From NCBI RefSeq assembly GCF_007565055.1, contig NC_044554.1:19570921-19634920 (forward strand): a stretch of 64,000 nt of DNA. Reading direction: 5' to 3'. This document shows positions 1 to 11,269 of this stretch, in pieces (positions within the stretch are counted from its first letter, which is position 1; the number at the start of each line of letters is the position of its first letter). Below the pieces are notes generated by a model. It did no database searches, was not told the DNA's origin, and saw only the letters and a list, made by a program, of their open reading frames with translations. The stretch is from Rhinopithecus roxellana (taxonomy: Eukaryota; Chordata; Mammalia; Primates; Cercopithecidae). A program made the position numbers and the translations under genes.

Positions 1-2515
1 GGCTCCTCATCCTACTTCTCATATGAGTGGGAAAGAAGGCATTTTCCAGGTTAATGGCTACATAGTATGTGCCAGAGGCTATGTTAATGTGCCACAGCAA
101 ATACCTTGCTGACAGCTGCAATTGAGACTACCATTTGATTAAGTTTGTGGCAACCCACTAGCAACCACAATGATTGATCTGATTTTTGCAAATTAAATGG
201 GTATATTGCATGGATAATCACCTCTGCCTTGTTTAAATTTCTGGGGGTGGTGTTCCTCCTGAGACAATTTTTTAAATTAAATAAAGTTATTATCAGGGCT
301 GAAAGTAGGGGCTGAAGGCAATTCACACTAGTCCATCAAGATAACTTTCACCTCACATGTCAAGCAAACAAAATAAGGGGTTGGGCCCATCATCAAGTAT
401 GTCCATTTCAAAAACAAATACGGGGAGCAGAGAAATAACCATCAGGTGGGTCTGTGGACCCAGTGGACCAACTGTGAGGCAGACCTATCCAGGAATTTAT
501 GTATTACCTTTCCTCCTATAGGCACCCATACTAACTGGGAGAGCAAGAGAATCCTGGCGCTTTGTGTCTCCAGTTTCAAAATCCATTCTTACCCCGACAA
601 CCCTTCAGAAAATCTGGAAAATCTTTCCACAATACTTAGTTACCTGAGCAAATGGCTGTGATCCCCTAGGGAAGTTGTAAATGATCCTGAATAGAACTCC
701 AGTTTTCTAGGTTCTTTCCCCATCAGGACCTGGCTTCTCCTTTGTTCATTGCTTGGATTTAACTCTTAGTATGATCACCTGCCAGGGAAGTAGGACTAGA
801 GTTTAAAGAGGGCAAACACTGCTTTGTGAGCTGCTGATGTATTTGACACCTCTGCACCATCTTCAAGCAAGGGGGACAGCCACTATCTTTTAATAAGAGG
901 GAATGCGCCACATCTTCAGGCACAATGGTTTCATGAAACTCTGGGAGTTCCAGATATTCAAAACCATTTATCCCTTCCAGGGTCTCTGCTTTTCCTATTA
1001 GGGCTCTATCAGTATACAGAAAAAATTTCAGAGCTGAAAATTTAAGCTCTTTGAAGTTCCTCTACTCTTATAAATAAATCATGAGCCTGATCCTCTCCTC
1101 CCTCTGGCTTTAGGAGATTAGGATTTTCATAAAACTTACCAAGGAGTCCCTCTGACTCTCATATTTTGTCTTTAATTGGTGATTCTCACCTCAAGCCCAT
1201 CTTTATCTTTCTTCAATGATAATCAGCTGTAGCCACCCAATTTCAGAACGTATTTTAACTCATTCCTGTCTAGTGTCAGAAATATTCCATTAGTCAGCAT
1301 ATCCTTTTCTACTGGTATTCTATCCCAGCTCACCATCAGTGAAAGTTTTAACAATTGTACCATCATAGCATGGCAGGAACTATCCATACTACAACTACTA
1401 CCAGTAATAGGGTCCTCATTGCCAGCTTGCCAGTGAGAGATCCACCTCCAAACCCCAATTTAGAGTCTACTTTGTAGGACTACTTCTTGTACCAGCTAGC
1501 TTAGATTAAATTTCCTGAAATTGACTCTGATATGAGAAATTGTGAGCAGAAAGTTTATTGGAAATTATCCTTGGAAGATTCACTTGTAAGAAAGTGATGA
1601 AGGTAGAATTGGGAAGAGGCAGAAACTGACTCATACTGCAAGTACAATTGCAATCTCAGCTAAAGCTATAAGAGCTATGAAACTGAGATGGCTTTTCAGA
1701 CTTATCTCCAATTGAGAGAAGAGGTCTTTGTATTCTCACATCAGCAAGCATTTGGTCACAGGCCATCCTTGGGGGAGGGCATAACTCTAGGCAAGGAAGT
1801 CCTCTGTTGGCTGAAGGCAATTCTCACTGAGGGACACAGCTGAGGACTAATAACGGGTATTCAGAGCAGCTGCGGATGGATGTTTGGGCCCTGTAGAGAT
1901 GTGGGTGGACCATGCCAGTCTCCTCCACTACTTCACTGATCCACCAAATCTATGCCTGTCTTGTTGCCAAACACAATGAATACTTTTTAGATTTTTATCT
2001 TACTTGTCTTTATCCCAACATTAGGTTTTGTGGTCATTACTCTCGTCTTGAAACACTCTTTTTCTGGCTTCCCTGAGACCATTTCCTTGCCACAATAACC
2101 TCTTGGTTTTTCTGTCTGGTCACTGCTTTGTCTCTGCTGTTAGTTCTCTTTCTCTGCATATTTCCTAGATGTTGTTTTACTCAGGATTCTGTACAAAGCT
2201 CTCCTCATTCCTAGCCAGTATTGCACAATTGTGTAGAATCAATTTGAGTCCATGTAGCGAGGACTCCTGAAAATAGATTATACCTTTATACTGATTGTTT
2301 CTTAAATAGGCATCTTGCTTTCTGGATATTTAGAAAAGCCACATTTAGGCTCAACATGTCAACAATGGAAACTATCTTCTTTTGTTAAAGATGGGCTCAT
2401 CTTTTCAGGTTTTCTATCTTGGTGAAAGGCATCACCTTCCAACAATTACTTTAACTAGAAACCTGGGAGACTTCTTTGCTCACTCTCGTTCTCAAATTCA
2501 ATATTCTGTTTCACC
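1..2515. other. Unassigned old DNA, possible LTR-retroelement relics
   Basis: No exon-like reading frame is credible here; the longest frames are about 80 codons with no recognisable domain. A short phrase near 313-332 ('ggctgaaggcaattcacact') recurs with one change near 1810-1829, and the stretch 1500-1950 has the look of an old LTR, which would fit a decayed retroelement. I cannot name a family, and the resemblance could be chance. Confidence 0.3.
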
Positions 2516-2519
2516 AAGT

Positions 2520-2725
2520 GCAGCTGATTTTACCTCAAGTCTATTTACTTTCCTTTACTTCATTTGCCCATCTTTGATCAGACTATGTCAACAGCCTTCT
2601 AATTGGTGCCCATTGCTATTATTCTGAAATTCAAACTTCTTGTGGAGTTTTCAGTCTCTTTATTATCTTGCCACTCCTTATTCCCTACAGCCTATTTCTC
2701 ACCACTTCTCAATTTCTACTGTTTC
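2520..2725 (+). repeat. L2 LINE fragment, 3' region
   Basis: The segment follows the L2 3' region pattern: a 'tggtgcccattgc' box, then 'aaattcaaacttctt', then a 'cttgccactcctta...cctatttctcaccacttctc' stretch. This corresponds to the L2 part commonly seen as 'ggctccccattgc...aagtccaaactcctta'. It is highly diverged, as expected of an element inserted before the mammalian radiation. No coding capacity remains. Confidence 0.6.
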
Positions 2726-2831
2726 TATTTATCTCTGACCTTTGTCTGGACAATCTATTTTTAGCTCTGAGATTTTAGTTGTTGCTCATCTTTGAAGAAA
2801 TGCTAGTAAGCATAGCTTAAATAGTATAGTA

Positions 2832-2985
2832 TATTGGTTAACAGAATGTGTTCTGAAATTAGAATCCTTTAGGTCAAAGGCTCCACTGTGCATTAGCTGT
2901 AAGCCCTTTGATAACTTACTAAATCTCTTTGAGCCTGAGTTTCTTTCTCACAGATTTGTGATGAGAATGATACAAGAGAGCACAT
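2832..2985 (+). repeat. MIR SINE
   Basis: The order of MIR landmarks is preserved: 'gtggttaacagaatgtgttctg'-like start, a 'cattagctgtaagccctttg' box (tRNA-related and core region), then 'aaatctctttgagcctgagtttct' matching the MIR 'cctctctgtgcctcagttt' core, and a 'gatgagaatgatac' end. It is an ancient, immobile tRNA-derived SINE. Confidence 0.75.
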
Positions 2986-3326
2986 GTAACATATTTAGAT
3001 TATCCTATGTGACAAATAATGCACTAAACAATGTCAACATGAATACATGGAAATGAAACAACTTATACCTGAATAACTCCTGGGTGAATATTAGCATTAA
3101 GGCAGAAATAAAAAAGACTTTGAAATTAATGAAAATATGGATAGAACTTAACAAAATCTCTGAGATGCCCCCAAAGCAGTGTTAAAAGTTTATAACCCTA
3201 ACTGCCTTCATCAAGAAGTTAGAAATATCTCAAATGAACAATGTAACTTTGCACCTAAAGGAACTAGGGGAAAAAAGAAAAAAAACAACCCCAAAACTAG
3301 CAGAAGAAAATAAACAACAAAAACTG

Positions 3327-3605
3327 GGGCTGGGCGCAGTGGCTCAGTCTGTAATCCCAGCACTTTGGGAGGCTGACGTGGGCAGATCACGAGGTCAGAG
3401 GTCAGGCATCCTGTCTAACAAGGTGAAACCCTGTATCTACTAAAAATATAAAATATTAGCCAGGCATGGTTGCGGGCACCTGTAGTCCCAGCTACTCGGG
3501 AGGCTGAGGTGGGAGAAGGGCGTAAACCCGGGAGGCTGAGCTTGCAGTGAGTGGAGACTGCACCACTGCACTCCAGCTTGGGCGATAGAGGGAGACTCTG
3601 TCTCC
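3327..3605 (+). mobile_element. AluY-type SINE inserted in L1 ORF2
   Basis: A full dimeric Alu: 'ggctgggcgcagtggctca' start, A and B box region, 'tactaaaaatataaaat' middle linker, right monomer and an 'actctgtctcc' end. A small deletion/rearrangement sits in the left monomer near 3395-3410 ('gaggtcagaggtcaggc'). Its A-tail has become the long purine microsatellite that follows. L1 sequence resumes on both sides with an imperfect 'aaaaact'-type flank. Confidence 0.93.
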
Positions 3606-3636
3606 AAAGAAAGAAAGGAGAGAAAGAAAGAAAGAG

Positions 3637-3679
<43 letters not shown>

Positions 3680-3790
3680 AGAAGAAGAAGAAGAAGAAGA
3701 AGAAGGAAGGAAGGAAGGAAGGAAGGAAGGAAGGAAGGAAGGAAGGCAGGAAGGAAGGAAGGAAGGAAGGAAGGAAGCAGAGAGAGAGAC

Positions 3791-3821
<31 letters not shown>

Positions 3822-3838
3822 GAAAGAGAGAGAGAAAA
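3606..3838 (+). repeat. Compound purine microsatellite (GAAA)n-(GAA)n-(GGAA)n-(GAAA)n
   Basis: About 230 bases of almost pure purine: GAAA units to about 3677, GAA units to about 3704, roughly 18 GGAA units (3704-3777, one 'ggca' interruption), a short GA-rich spacer, then GAAA again. It lies exactly where the Alu poly-A tail should be, so it arose from that tail. It creates long open frames on both strands (about 110 and 164 codons) made of Lys/Glu/Arg or Ser/Leu/Phe runs; these are artefacts. Confidence 0.95.
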
Positions 3839-5182
3839 GAAGAAATAAAAACTAGAGAAGAAATTAAGAAAATTGAGATGTAAAAACTTCATACAAAAGA
3901 TCAATGAAATCAAGTGTTGTTTCTTTGAAAACATAAATAAGATTGATAGGCTGCCATCTAGATTAACGAAGAAAAAGAAGGAGATCTAAATAAGCAGTTA
4001 GAAATGACAAAGGCAATATTACAACTGATACCACAGAAATACAAAAGATTCTCAGAGACTCCTATAAGCAACCCTATGCGCACAAATTAGTAAATCTGGA
4101 GGAAAAGGATAAATTCCTGCAGGCATACAATCTCTCAGGATTGAATCAGGAAGAGACTGAAACTCTGAATAGGCCAATATCAATATCTGAAAATGAATCA
4201 GTAATAAAGAACCTATGAACCAAATAAAGCTCTGGACCAGATGGATTTACAGCCGAATTTTACCAGATATACAAAGAAAAATTGGCACCAATCCTACAGA
4301 AACTATTTTTTTAAAAAATTGAGGAAAAAAGGGCTCCTCCCTAACTTATTCTATGAAGCCAGCATCGACCTGATAGCAAAATCTGGCAGAGACACAATGA
4401 AAAAAAGAAAACTTCAGGCTAATATCCTTGACATACATAGATGCAAAAATCTTCAAGAAAATATTGGTAAACTGAATCCATCAGCACATCAAAAAGTAAG
4501 TACATCACAATTAAGTAGGCTTTAGTCCTGGGATGCAAGGCTGTTTCAACATACACAAACCAATAAATGTCATTCTCCACATAAATAGAATTAAAAGCAA
4601 AAATCATATGATCATCTCGATAGACACAGAAAAAGATTTTGATAAAATCCAATATCCCTTCATTATAAAAACTTTCAACACACTAGGCATCAAAGGAATA
4701 TACCTGAAAATAATAACAGCCATCTATTACAAACCCACAGCCAACAGTGTAATAAATGGGGAAAAATGGAAAGCATTTCCCCTGAGAAATGAGACAAGAC
4801 AAAGCTGCCTACTCTCACTACTCCTATCCAACACAGTACTGGAAATTCTAGCATAACAATCAGGCAAGAGGAAAAAAAGAAAGGACATATAAATAGGAAA
4901 AGAAAAATTCAAACTAACTCTCTGCACTGATAATATGATTCTATACCTAGAAAATCCTAATGAATCTGCCAGAGTCTCCTAGAATAAATACATGACTATA
5001 GTATATTTACAGGATACAATATCAATTTACAAAAATCAGTAGCGTTTCTATGCACCAATAACATTCAGGGTGAGAGTGAAATCAAGAACACACTCCCACT
5101 TTATAGCAGCCACAAAGAAAATGAAATACCTAGGAATACAAATACCCAAGGAGGTAAAAGACATCTACAAGTAGAACTTTGA

Positions 5183-6205
5183 TATTATCACTTCTTCTAC
5201 TCAGCTTCATGTACATTATTGCAATTGCTTATTTTCTCCTTAAATTCTTCCTTAGAGTATAAGTTTCTTCATAACCTAATATATTCCCTGTTCTAATAAA
5301 AGAATCTAGTAATAATCACACAAGGTTTGTATAGTCTGCAACGACAATGATTAAAGAATGTGTAAATCATGCTTAAAAAATTAAAGAGCTTGGGAAAGGA
5401 GCAAATAGTTTCGCTGAGTTCTGAAGGATAAATAAGAGAGATACAAGAAAGGAAGGACAATCCCTGTAGAGAAGACAGGATCTGTGAAGGCTTAGACACA
5501 ATTAACAGTAGTTGGTGAGACCGCTGCAAAGCATGGGCAGGGAAGCAGCAGAAGAGGAGGTCAGAGACTGGTAGCAAACAGATGATTACACAAGTCAAGG
5601 CCTTGTTTTCCAGGTGCCTCGTAAACCTTCCTGATTCACCACGAACCTAGAAAGTAGAGGGTCCTTAGGAAAGCAAATATTAACTTTCTCAACATCTCGG
5701 ATGAATAGAGACTTACAGTTGTATTTAACTTAATTGAAAGTAATTAAGAAACGTTCCTTCTCTTTTATGTGTGTGTCTCTAGGTGTAGAGTCATATCTGC
5801 TGCAGAGTTTCAGTGAAGTATGATTAGCAACATGACCTTAGGTTTTAGATCAAATTTTAGCTGAGGTAGTTATGATAACATACTGCTTCATTAAAAAGGT
5901 ATATTATAAAATCTATGAGAGATATGAGAGGTTAACTAAGACATAACATAGGATCACGAACAAGCTGTGTATATTTAACATAGATGGGTCTTGAAAGTGT
6001 TTGAATGCTGTACAAAGGGGAAACCATAGGTTGATGATGAATCACAGTTTTTAAGGAATGAAAATAAATAAAATCCAAAGAACAGGAGGAAGAATTAGCC
6101 TTAACCTGGAGATGAGAAACACATTTTCTACTAAGACTAAGTAGGGAAGTGTACAAATTAAGTACCTGGGAGAATGAAGGAGACAGTGGTAGGCTGAGGG
6201 TACTC
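5183..6205. other. Mostly unassigned; possible L2 piece on minus
   Basis: No gene is seen. The stretch about 5385-5590 ('ctgagttctgaaggataaata', 'gcaaagcatgggcaggg') resembles a common L2-derived segment in antisense orientation, at low certainty. 5600-6200 shows nothing recognisable. Confidence 0.4.
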
Positions 6206-6212
6206 AGGAAGA

Positions 6213-6590
6213 ATATAAAAACGTGGTGTTATGGTCCAAATGCTTTTGTTCTCTCCCAAATTTACATGTTAAAATCCAAACACCCAAGGCAATGGTATTA
6301 AGAAGTTTGAACTTTGGGGAGGTGATTAGGTCTTGAGGGTGAAGCCCTCGTGACTGGGGATTAAGTGCTGTTATAAAAGAGGTCCTCTCTGCCTTGCCCC
6401 TTACACCATATAAAGATACAGCAAGAAGGCACCATGATGAACAAGGTAAGGGGCCCTCACTGGACTCTGAATTTGCTGGCACCTGGATCTTGGATTTCTC
6501 AGCTTCCAGAGCTATGAGGAATACATTTCTGTCGCATATAAGCCACCCAGTTAGTTTATGGTATTTTGTAGTGACCTGAATGGATTAAGA
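6213..6590 (+). mobile_element. MLT1A/B-type MaLR solo LTR
   Basis: Solo LTR of the mammalian MaLR group (ERVL-related, non-autonomous). It runs from 'gttatggtccaaatgctttt' through 'ggaggtgattaggtcttga', 'ttataaaagaggtcc', 'acagcaagaaggcacca' and 'gatcttggatttctcagc' to 'ccacccagttagtttatggta' and 'gaatggattaagata'. The order and spacing match MLT1A/B. No internal region is attached, so it is a recombination product or an orphan. Confidence 0.88.
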
Positions 6591-6767
6591 TACTTGGATA
6601 ATTTCCTGAGAAGAAAAAAGAAATTAGTATTTTTGGGGTCATTTAGAATTGTATCTAGGAAGAACTAATATGTTGGTACAGTCTGCACCTTGAAGAAAGA
6701 GGATTAGTTGGAGGCTAGAGGAGTAATGATCTGAAAAGGCAATGGGAGCCAAAAGAATCATGGTGTC

Positions 6768-6942
6768 CCCCAAAATATAAAAATGAGCTGGGCATGGTGG
6801 CACATGCCTATAGTCCCAGCTACTCGGGAGGGTGAGGTGGAAAGGTCACTTGGGCCCAGGAGTTTGAGATAGCAGTGACCTGTGATCACGGCACTGGATT
6901 CCAGCCTGGGTGACAGAATGAGACCCTGTCTTAAAAAAAAAA
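6768..6942 (+). mobile_element. 5'-truncated AluJ-like SINE (right part) with target-site duplication
   Basis: Only the linker and right monomer are present, from 'aatataaaaatgagctgggc' to 'gagaccctgtctt' plus an A-tail. It is bracketed by 'aaaagaatcatggtgtc' (6751-6767) and 'aaaagaatcatggcatc' (6943-6959), a 17-base duplication with two differences. Left-monomer loss therefore happened at insertion (5' truncation), not later. Confidence 0.9.
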
Positions 6943-6959
6943 AAAAGAATCATGGCATC

Positions 6960-7984
6960 ATCTATTATCACCTTTAACCATACTACATTGGCATTATATA
7001 TTTACCGTCCTACCTAATGGCAAGATTTAATCTACAAAGACAATGACTATGGTTTTTAAAATATATTTTTGTATTCCTGACAGAACTAATTCTGTATAAA
7101 CATGGTAAGTACTGAAAGAAATTGACAGGGATCTGCCTGCAAAGGTAACATTCTGTTTTTATTTAAAAAATCGTTAATGGTACATTTCCAATGAAATAGA
7201 GGTTTATGGGGACAAAATGGAAAGGTGTAATAAGGAAATAAGTTGTGAGGGCTGGAAAGAGAAAAGACGGAGAAAAGTTGCGATGAGGACACGGTGTAGG
7301 AGAGAAGGACAGAGAGATTTGCATTGAAGCTCACTGTTAAGTAGGGCAGAGTGAGATGAACTGACCTCAAGCTGAAATTCTGGCCTCAACTTGTTTCCAT
7401 ATTGAAGTAGCTTGATTCTAAATTGTATGTTTTATTTGGAATCAACATGTGCAGGCTCTGCTTTGGAATACCAACAGGATATTGGTAAGAAGTTGTTTTC
7501 TGCCTGATCAGAACTCAACAAAAGAAATGGTGTGGTTAACTCAAGTCATGAAGTCATGTTAGAACAACCAGTACTAGGACACATTTTAAACTAATCCCTC
7601 AGGATATAAACCAGTTTATATCCTTTAGTTCTGAGTACTTCAGTATTATTTCTGCCTGATCCTTTTCTTCTCTTAGCTTTTTCTGTTGTCTCTCTCCCTC
7701 ACTCTCCCCTGTTGTACCTCTCTGCCTCATATTTCCTTGTTTTTTAAATTTATCCTTTATTCTTCCCCTAACCCTTTCTCCTTTGTGAGGAAGGGGGAAA
7801 GTTTGTGTGATGGGACCTAACACAGAAAAATCAACATGAAGAAAAGAGAGGGGAGCTATGAAGTACAATAAGCATGTCTTTCTCTTCCCTGTTACATAGA
7901 AAAATGTCATCCACAAGCTGTGTTTGATTAGATATAAACTGCATCAGTTATCCAAAGTGAACAATGAGCATGGAAGAAAGAATT
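6960..7984. other. No recognisable feature
   Basis: Unassigned DNA. The minus-strand frames here (up to about 105 codons near 7599-7916) arise in a pyrimidine-rich stretch and show no domain, signal peptide or codon periodicity that I can support. Confidence 0.5.
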
Positions 7985-8130
7985 TCAGGGTCATGGGAAA
8001 CACTGAGCCTAGACTCAAATGCCTTTGTCCTTTAATTTTAGCTTTGTCATTTACTATCTGTGTGATTTCTGGTGAGTTTTCTTTTCTGAATCTCAACTTT
8101 CTTATTTCTTAAATGAAAATGTTATTCTGT
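7985..8130 (+). repeat. MIR SINE
   Basis: MIR core is visible: 'gactcaaatgcctttgtcc', 'tttgtcatttactatctgtg' (matching 'gccacttactagctgtgtga'), then 'tctgaatctcaactttctta' and 'aaatgaaaatgttat'. It abuts the MLT1 LTR that follows. Confidence 0.75.
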
Positions 8131-8132
8131 AA

Positions 8133-8672
8133 CTGTGGTAAGCAGAATCCTGGTCCTTATGATCATTGCTCCCTGATGTTATACCCATGAATGTGTTACT
8201 TTACATGACATAAGAAACTTTCAGGATGTAATTAAGATTACTAATATGTTGAGTTTAAGATTGGGAGATTATGCTGATTTGTCTAGCTTCACCCATTCTA
8301 CTCATATGAGACCTTCAAAGTAGAAGAGGAAGGAAGAAGAGCAAGTTCGAGAGATTCGGGTCATGAGTAAGGTTCTGTGTGCTGTTTCTGACTTGAAGAT
8401 GAAGAGGGCTGCATGGGAATCAAAAAAAGGAATAAATTCTGGCAACAATCAGTTATCTTGGTAGAGGACCCTCAGCCTCAAGGGAGACCTGCAGACCCAT
8501 CCAGCGCTTTGATTTCAGCCTGCTTAGAGGCTGAGCAAAGAATCCAAACGTGCTATGACCTGTAGAGCTTCTGACCTATAGAAACTATGAGATAATAACT
8601 TTGCATGGTTTAAAGGTGCTGAGTTTGTGTTAATTTGTTATTGCAGCAATAGAAAACTACTACCACTAGTAC
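8133..8672 (+). mobile_element. MLT1-type MaLR solo LTR
   Basis: Order of landmarks: 'gtaagcagaatcctggtcc', 'gaatgtgttactttacatga', 'aggatgtaattaagattac', 'gattatgctgatttgtct', 'ctgatttcagcctgcttag'-like segment, 'gacctatagaaactatgaga', 'gctgagtttgtgttaatttg' and a terminal 'gcaatagaaaactac'. This matches the longer MLT1 subfamilies (MLT1C/D-like). It is older and more diverged than the LTR at 6.2 kb. No internal region is attached. Confidence 0.85.
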
Positions 8673-10365
8673 TACTAATATTACCAGAATTAAAGGAATT
8701 GACACATGTTGGAGTTTAGGGAGTACATAAATCACATCTCTTTCATCTCTCAAATAAAGGACAAAGTGAAAAAGAAGACAGAAAGGACAAATGGAAAATT
8801 TACTGATAAAGACTGAATTGCATGACAGACCTCAATGTGTGGCCATCATAGGCTTTCTAATATTTTTTCTCTGGAAATAAATGTACATTTCTAGTCATGA
8901 TCAGAGTTGAATACCTCAGGCATCCTCTGTAGAAGTAGATTATTTACTACCTGGTTGAGAAGAGACTAAATAGCAATATGAAATAGTATGAGAGATACCA
9001 TGTGCTTGGGCTGAGCAAGGTTATTTCCTGCTCACAAACTCACTAATTGGGTCATTTATTCTTGTCCAATAAGTGAAAGGAGAGACTGGGTTGGCTACTC
9101 CAACTAAAATGCTTCTACATGGAAAGATAGTCCATGAGAACTAAGTCCTTAGCAAAGAAACTGGCACAAATTAAATGCCTCATATATAGCTATCCCAAAG
9201 TGACAATTATCTGACTTTCCTAGCATTGTCAAATTTCCTGGGTTTGGGACCCATCCCATTTCAGTTTAGCTCTTTCTCCTGGATTTGGTCCTACTCCCTC
9301 ACATTGACCTCCCTGAGCTGAGGGAGTCAAGGCCCAGAGGTCTTCATTTCAGCACCCAGAGGAGGTTGGCATCTCTTGCTTGTAGACCTTCATGTAGCTG
9401 CCCTGCTCCATCCACTTCCTGTTTTATTACCCTTTAAGAATGACCTGTTGGGTCTCATAAACTTGAGACCAGGTTCTCCATGTTTAGCAAGTATAAACTT
9501 ACAATGCATATAGAGACATCCTTGTAGATGAGTTTTCAATAAAGGGAAAGGTGGTAGGGCTCTCTTCTGCCCCCATTTTAGACACTTTATACCTACTGCT
9601 TGGAACTCAAAAGATCCTCCATTGAACTTTAGTATTCTTGGAACTCACCCAGTAGTGGCAGCCTTTTTCTAATTTTAAGAAACATATGATACGAATACAT
9701 CAAATTTTATAACATTAACTATTGTTAAAACTTTGCTAAATGTGTATTATCATCTAGTGAGCTATAGTACAAAATTTGGTACAAAATTATGGGTAGTGTA
9801 ATTTCATAGTTAATGTTCATCAATAATTTATAGTATTACACAACAAACTTGATGACTTTCATATCTATTACCAGAACAAATTTAATTTAAAAAATGATAT
9901 AATATAGAAGTGATATTAGTGGTGGGAATTTTAGACTACCTAAGAAAGGATATAGGACTGTAGTTCTCTAGTGAAGAATTCTGAAGAGGGAGCACACGTT
10001 GCAGAGGAGTCTCATAAATCACAAACTTAAATAGTCACTGCTTTAAAATCTAGGCTGGCTCTGACTATAATACTATTTTATACTCCTCTTTCCCAGCCAA
10101 TTAAAATTCCAGCAATTACATGGCATTCCAGTTGGCTATTTTTGCTATCTGCGTAAAGGCAGGCAATCATCTTAGAATTATAGGATGTGAAAGGAAAGTG
10201 AGAATAGTGCAAACTCCTCTGAGTTAAAAAAAAAAGGCATATATTTTCTTGAGCTTTATAAGGAAAAAAAAAGAAATCTCATGGCACTACCAAGATGCCA
10301 CAGTCAATTCCAAAATATTTGTGAACATTAGTATGTTAACTTAAAAAAATCTTTTGTTCTTGCTG
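8673..10365. other. No recognisable feature
   Basis: Nothing gene-like was found. There are short A-runs near 10228 and 10265 and no clear repeat family. The 9240-9600 stretch is less AT-rich than its surroundings but has no usable reading frame. Confidence 0.45.
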
Positions 10366-10367
10366 CA

Positions 10368-10520
10368 TTTATGCAAAATGCCTGTGAAGAATCTATGAGA
10401 CGTTTGATAGGTTACTTATCTTCTCTGTGCTTCAACTTTCTCATCTGAAAAATGGGGGACAATAAAATGGGTTTCATTTTATCCAACAACATGGATGTTT
10501 TTGAGTATTAAATTAGTGCC
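10368..10520 (+). repeat. MIR SINE fragment
   Basis: The MIR core and 3' half are clear: 'gttacttatcttctctgtgc', 'ttcaactttctcatctgaaa', 'aatgggggacaataaaatgg' and 'gagtattaaatta'. The tRNA-like head is lost. Confidence 0.8.
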
Positions 10521-10979
10521 TCTCTCTTTCTCTATACACACATATACACAATGCGAATGCTTAGAATAGTAATAAACACATAAAATCATATAAGCTATTA
10601 TTATTGCTATTCTTACTCCTTAACACTATTTATACTGAATGATGTGTTCTTTCTGTGATAATATTTATATAGTGTTTATAGATATTTGCTGTTTGTGGAG
10701 GATTTTAATAGCTTACTAAGCTTAAATGAACACTTTCATGTAGTTGTACAAACAGTCCAGGTAGGATTATATTTACCCAATAGATGGAAAAAGTATAAAT
10801 TATAAGATTTAAAAAAGGCTGTAGAATTAAGGCTTGTATTTCCACCTTCCAACCAGGATCATTTTTATTATATAACTAATAATACAACTATATGAATCTT
10901 AGTAAAAATGTTTTGAATTTTTCATCTTCTACACAGAAATTCTACTCAGAATAGCAAAAATAAGATTATTTCAGAGATT

Positions 10980-11268
10980 TTTTTTTTTTTTTTTTGGCAC
11001 AGATTCTTGCTCTGCCGCCCAGGCTGGAGTGCAGTGGTGCAATCTCGGCTCGTTGCAAGCTCCGTCTCCCGGGTTCACACCATTCTCTGGCCTCAGCCTC
11101 CCGAGTAGCTGGGACTACAGGCATCCACCACCACGCCCAGCTAATTTTTATATTTTTTTTAGACATGGGGTTTCACCGTGTTAGCCAGGATGGTCTCGAT
11201 CTCCTGACCTCATGATCCGCCCACCTTGGCCTCCCAAAGTGCTGGGAGTGAGCCACTGTGCCTGGCCT
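10980..11268 (-). mobile_element. AluY-type SINE
   Basis: Poly-T at 10978-10995 is the reverse-complemented A-tail. The body runs from 'cagattcttgctctgccgcc' to 'gccactgtgcctggcc'. A deletion removes the 'attacaggcgt' box near 11248 ('gctgggagtgagccac'), which lies in the region of the Pol III B/A-box half, so this copy is unlikely to be an active source. Confidence 0.93.
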
Positions 11269-11269
11269 C

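Larger units (their letters stand above)
3035..5182 (+). pseudogene. L1 ORF2 fragment (reverse transcriptase region), interrupted by an Alu
   Basis: The segment follows L1 ORF2 in order: the 'tgggtgaatat...gaaggcagaaata' region, the region ahead of RT ('atgaaatcaagtgttgtttctttga'), 'ctctggaccagatggattt', the 'gggatgcaaggctgtttcaac' RT core and 'aaaatgaaatacctaggaata'. It starts and ends inside ORF2, lacking ORF1, 5'UTR, 3'UTR and poly-A. The catalytic F/YADD box region (4926-4937) is degraded: the second aspartate codon at 4932-4934 reads AAT (Asn), and the bases before it do not encode Phe/Tyr-Ala. Stops and frameshifts break it throughout. An Alu plus purine tail sits at about 3327-3838. 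The spelling suggests an L1PB/L1MA-age copy. Dead element. Confidence 0.9.

Noticed and set aside
3440..3934. 164-codon minus frame and 110-codon plus frame
   Set aside because: Both are translations of the GAAA/GGAA microsatellite plus Alu edge; low-complexity residues only.
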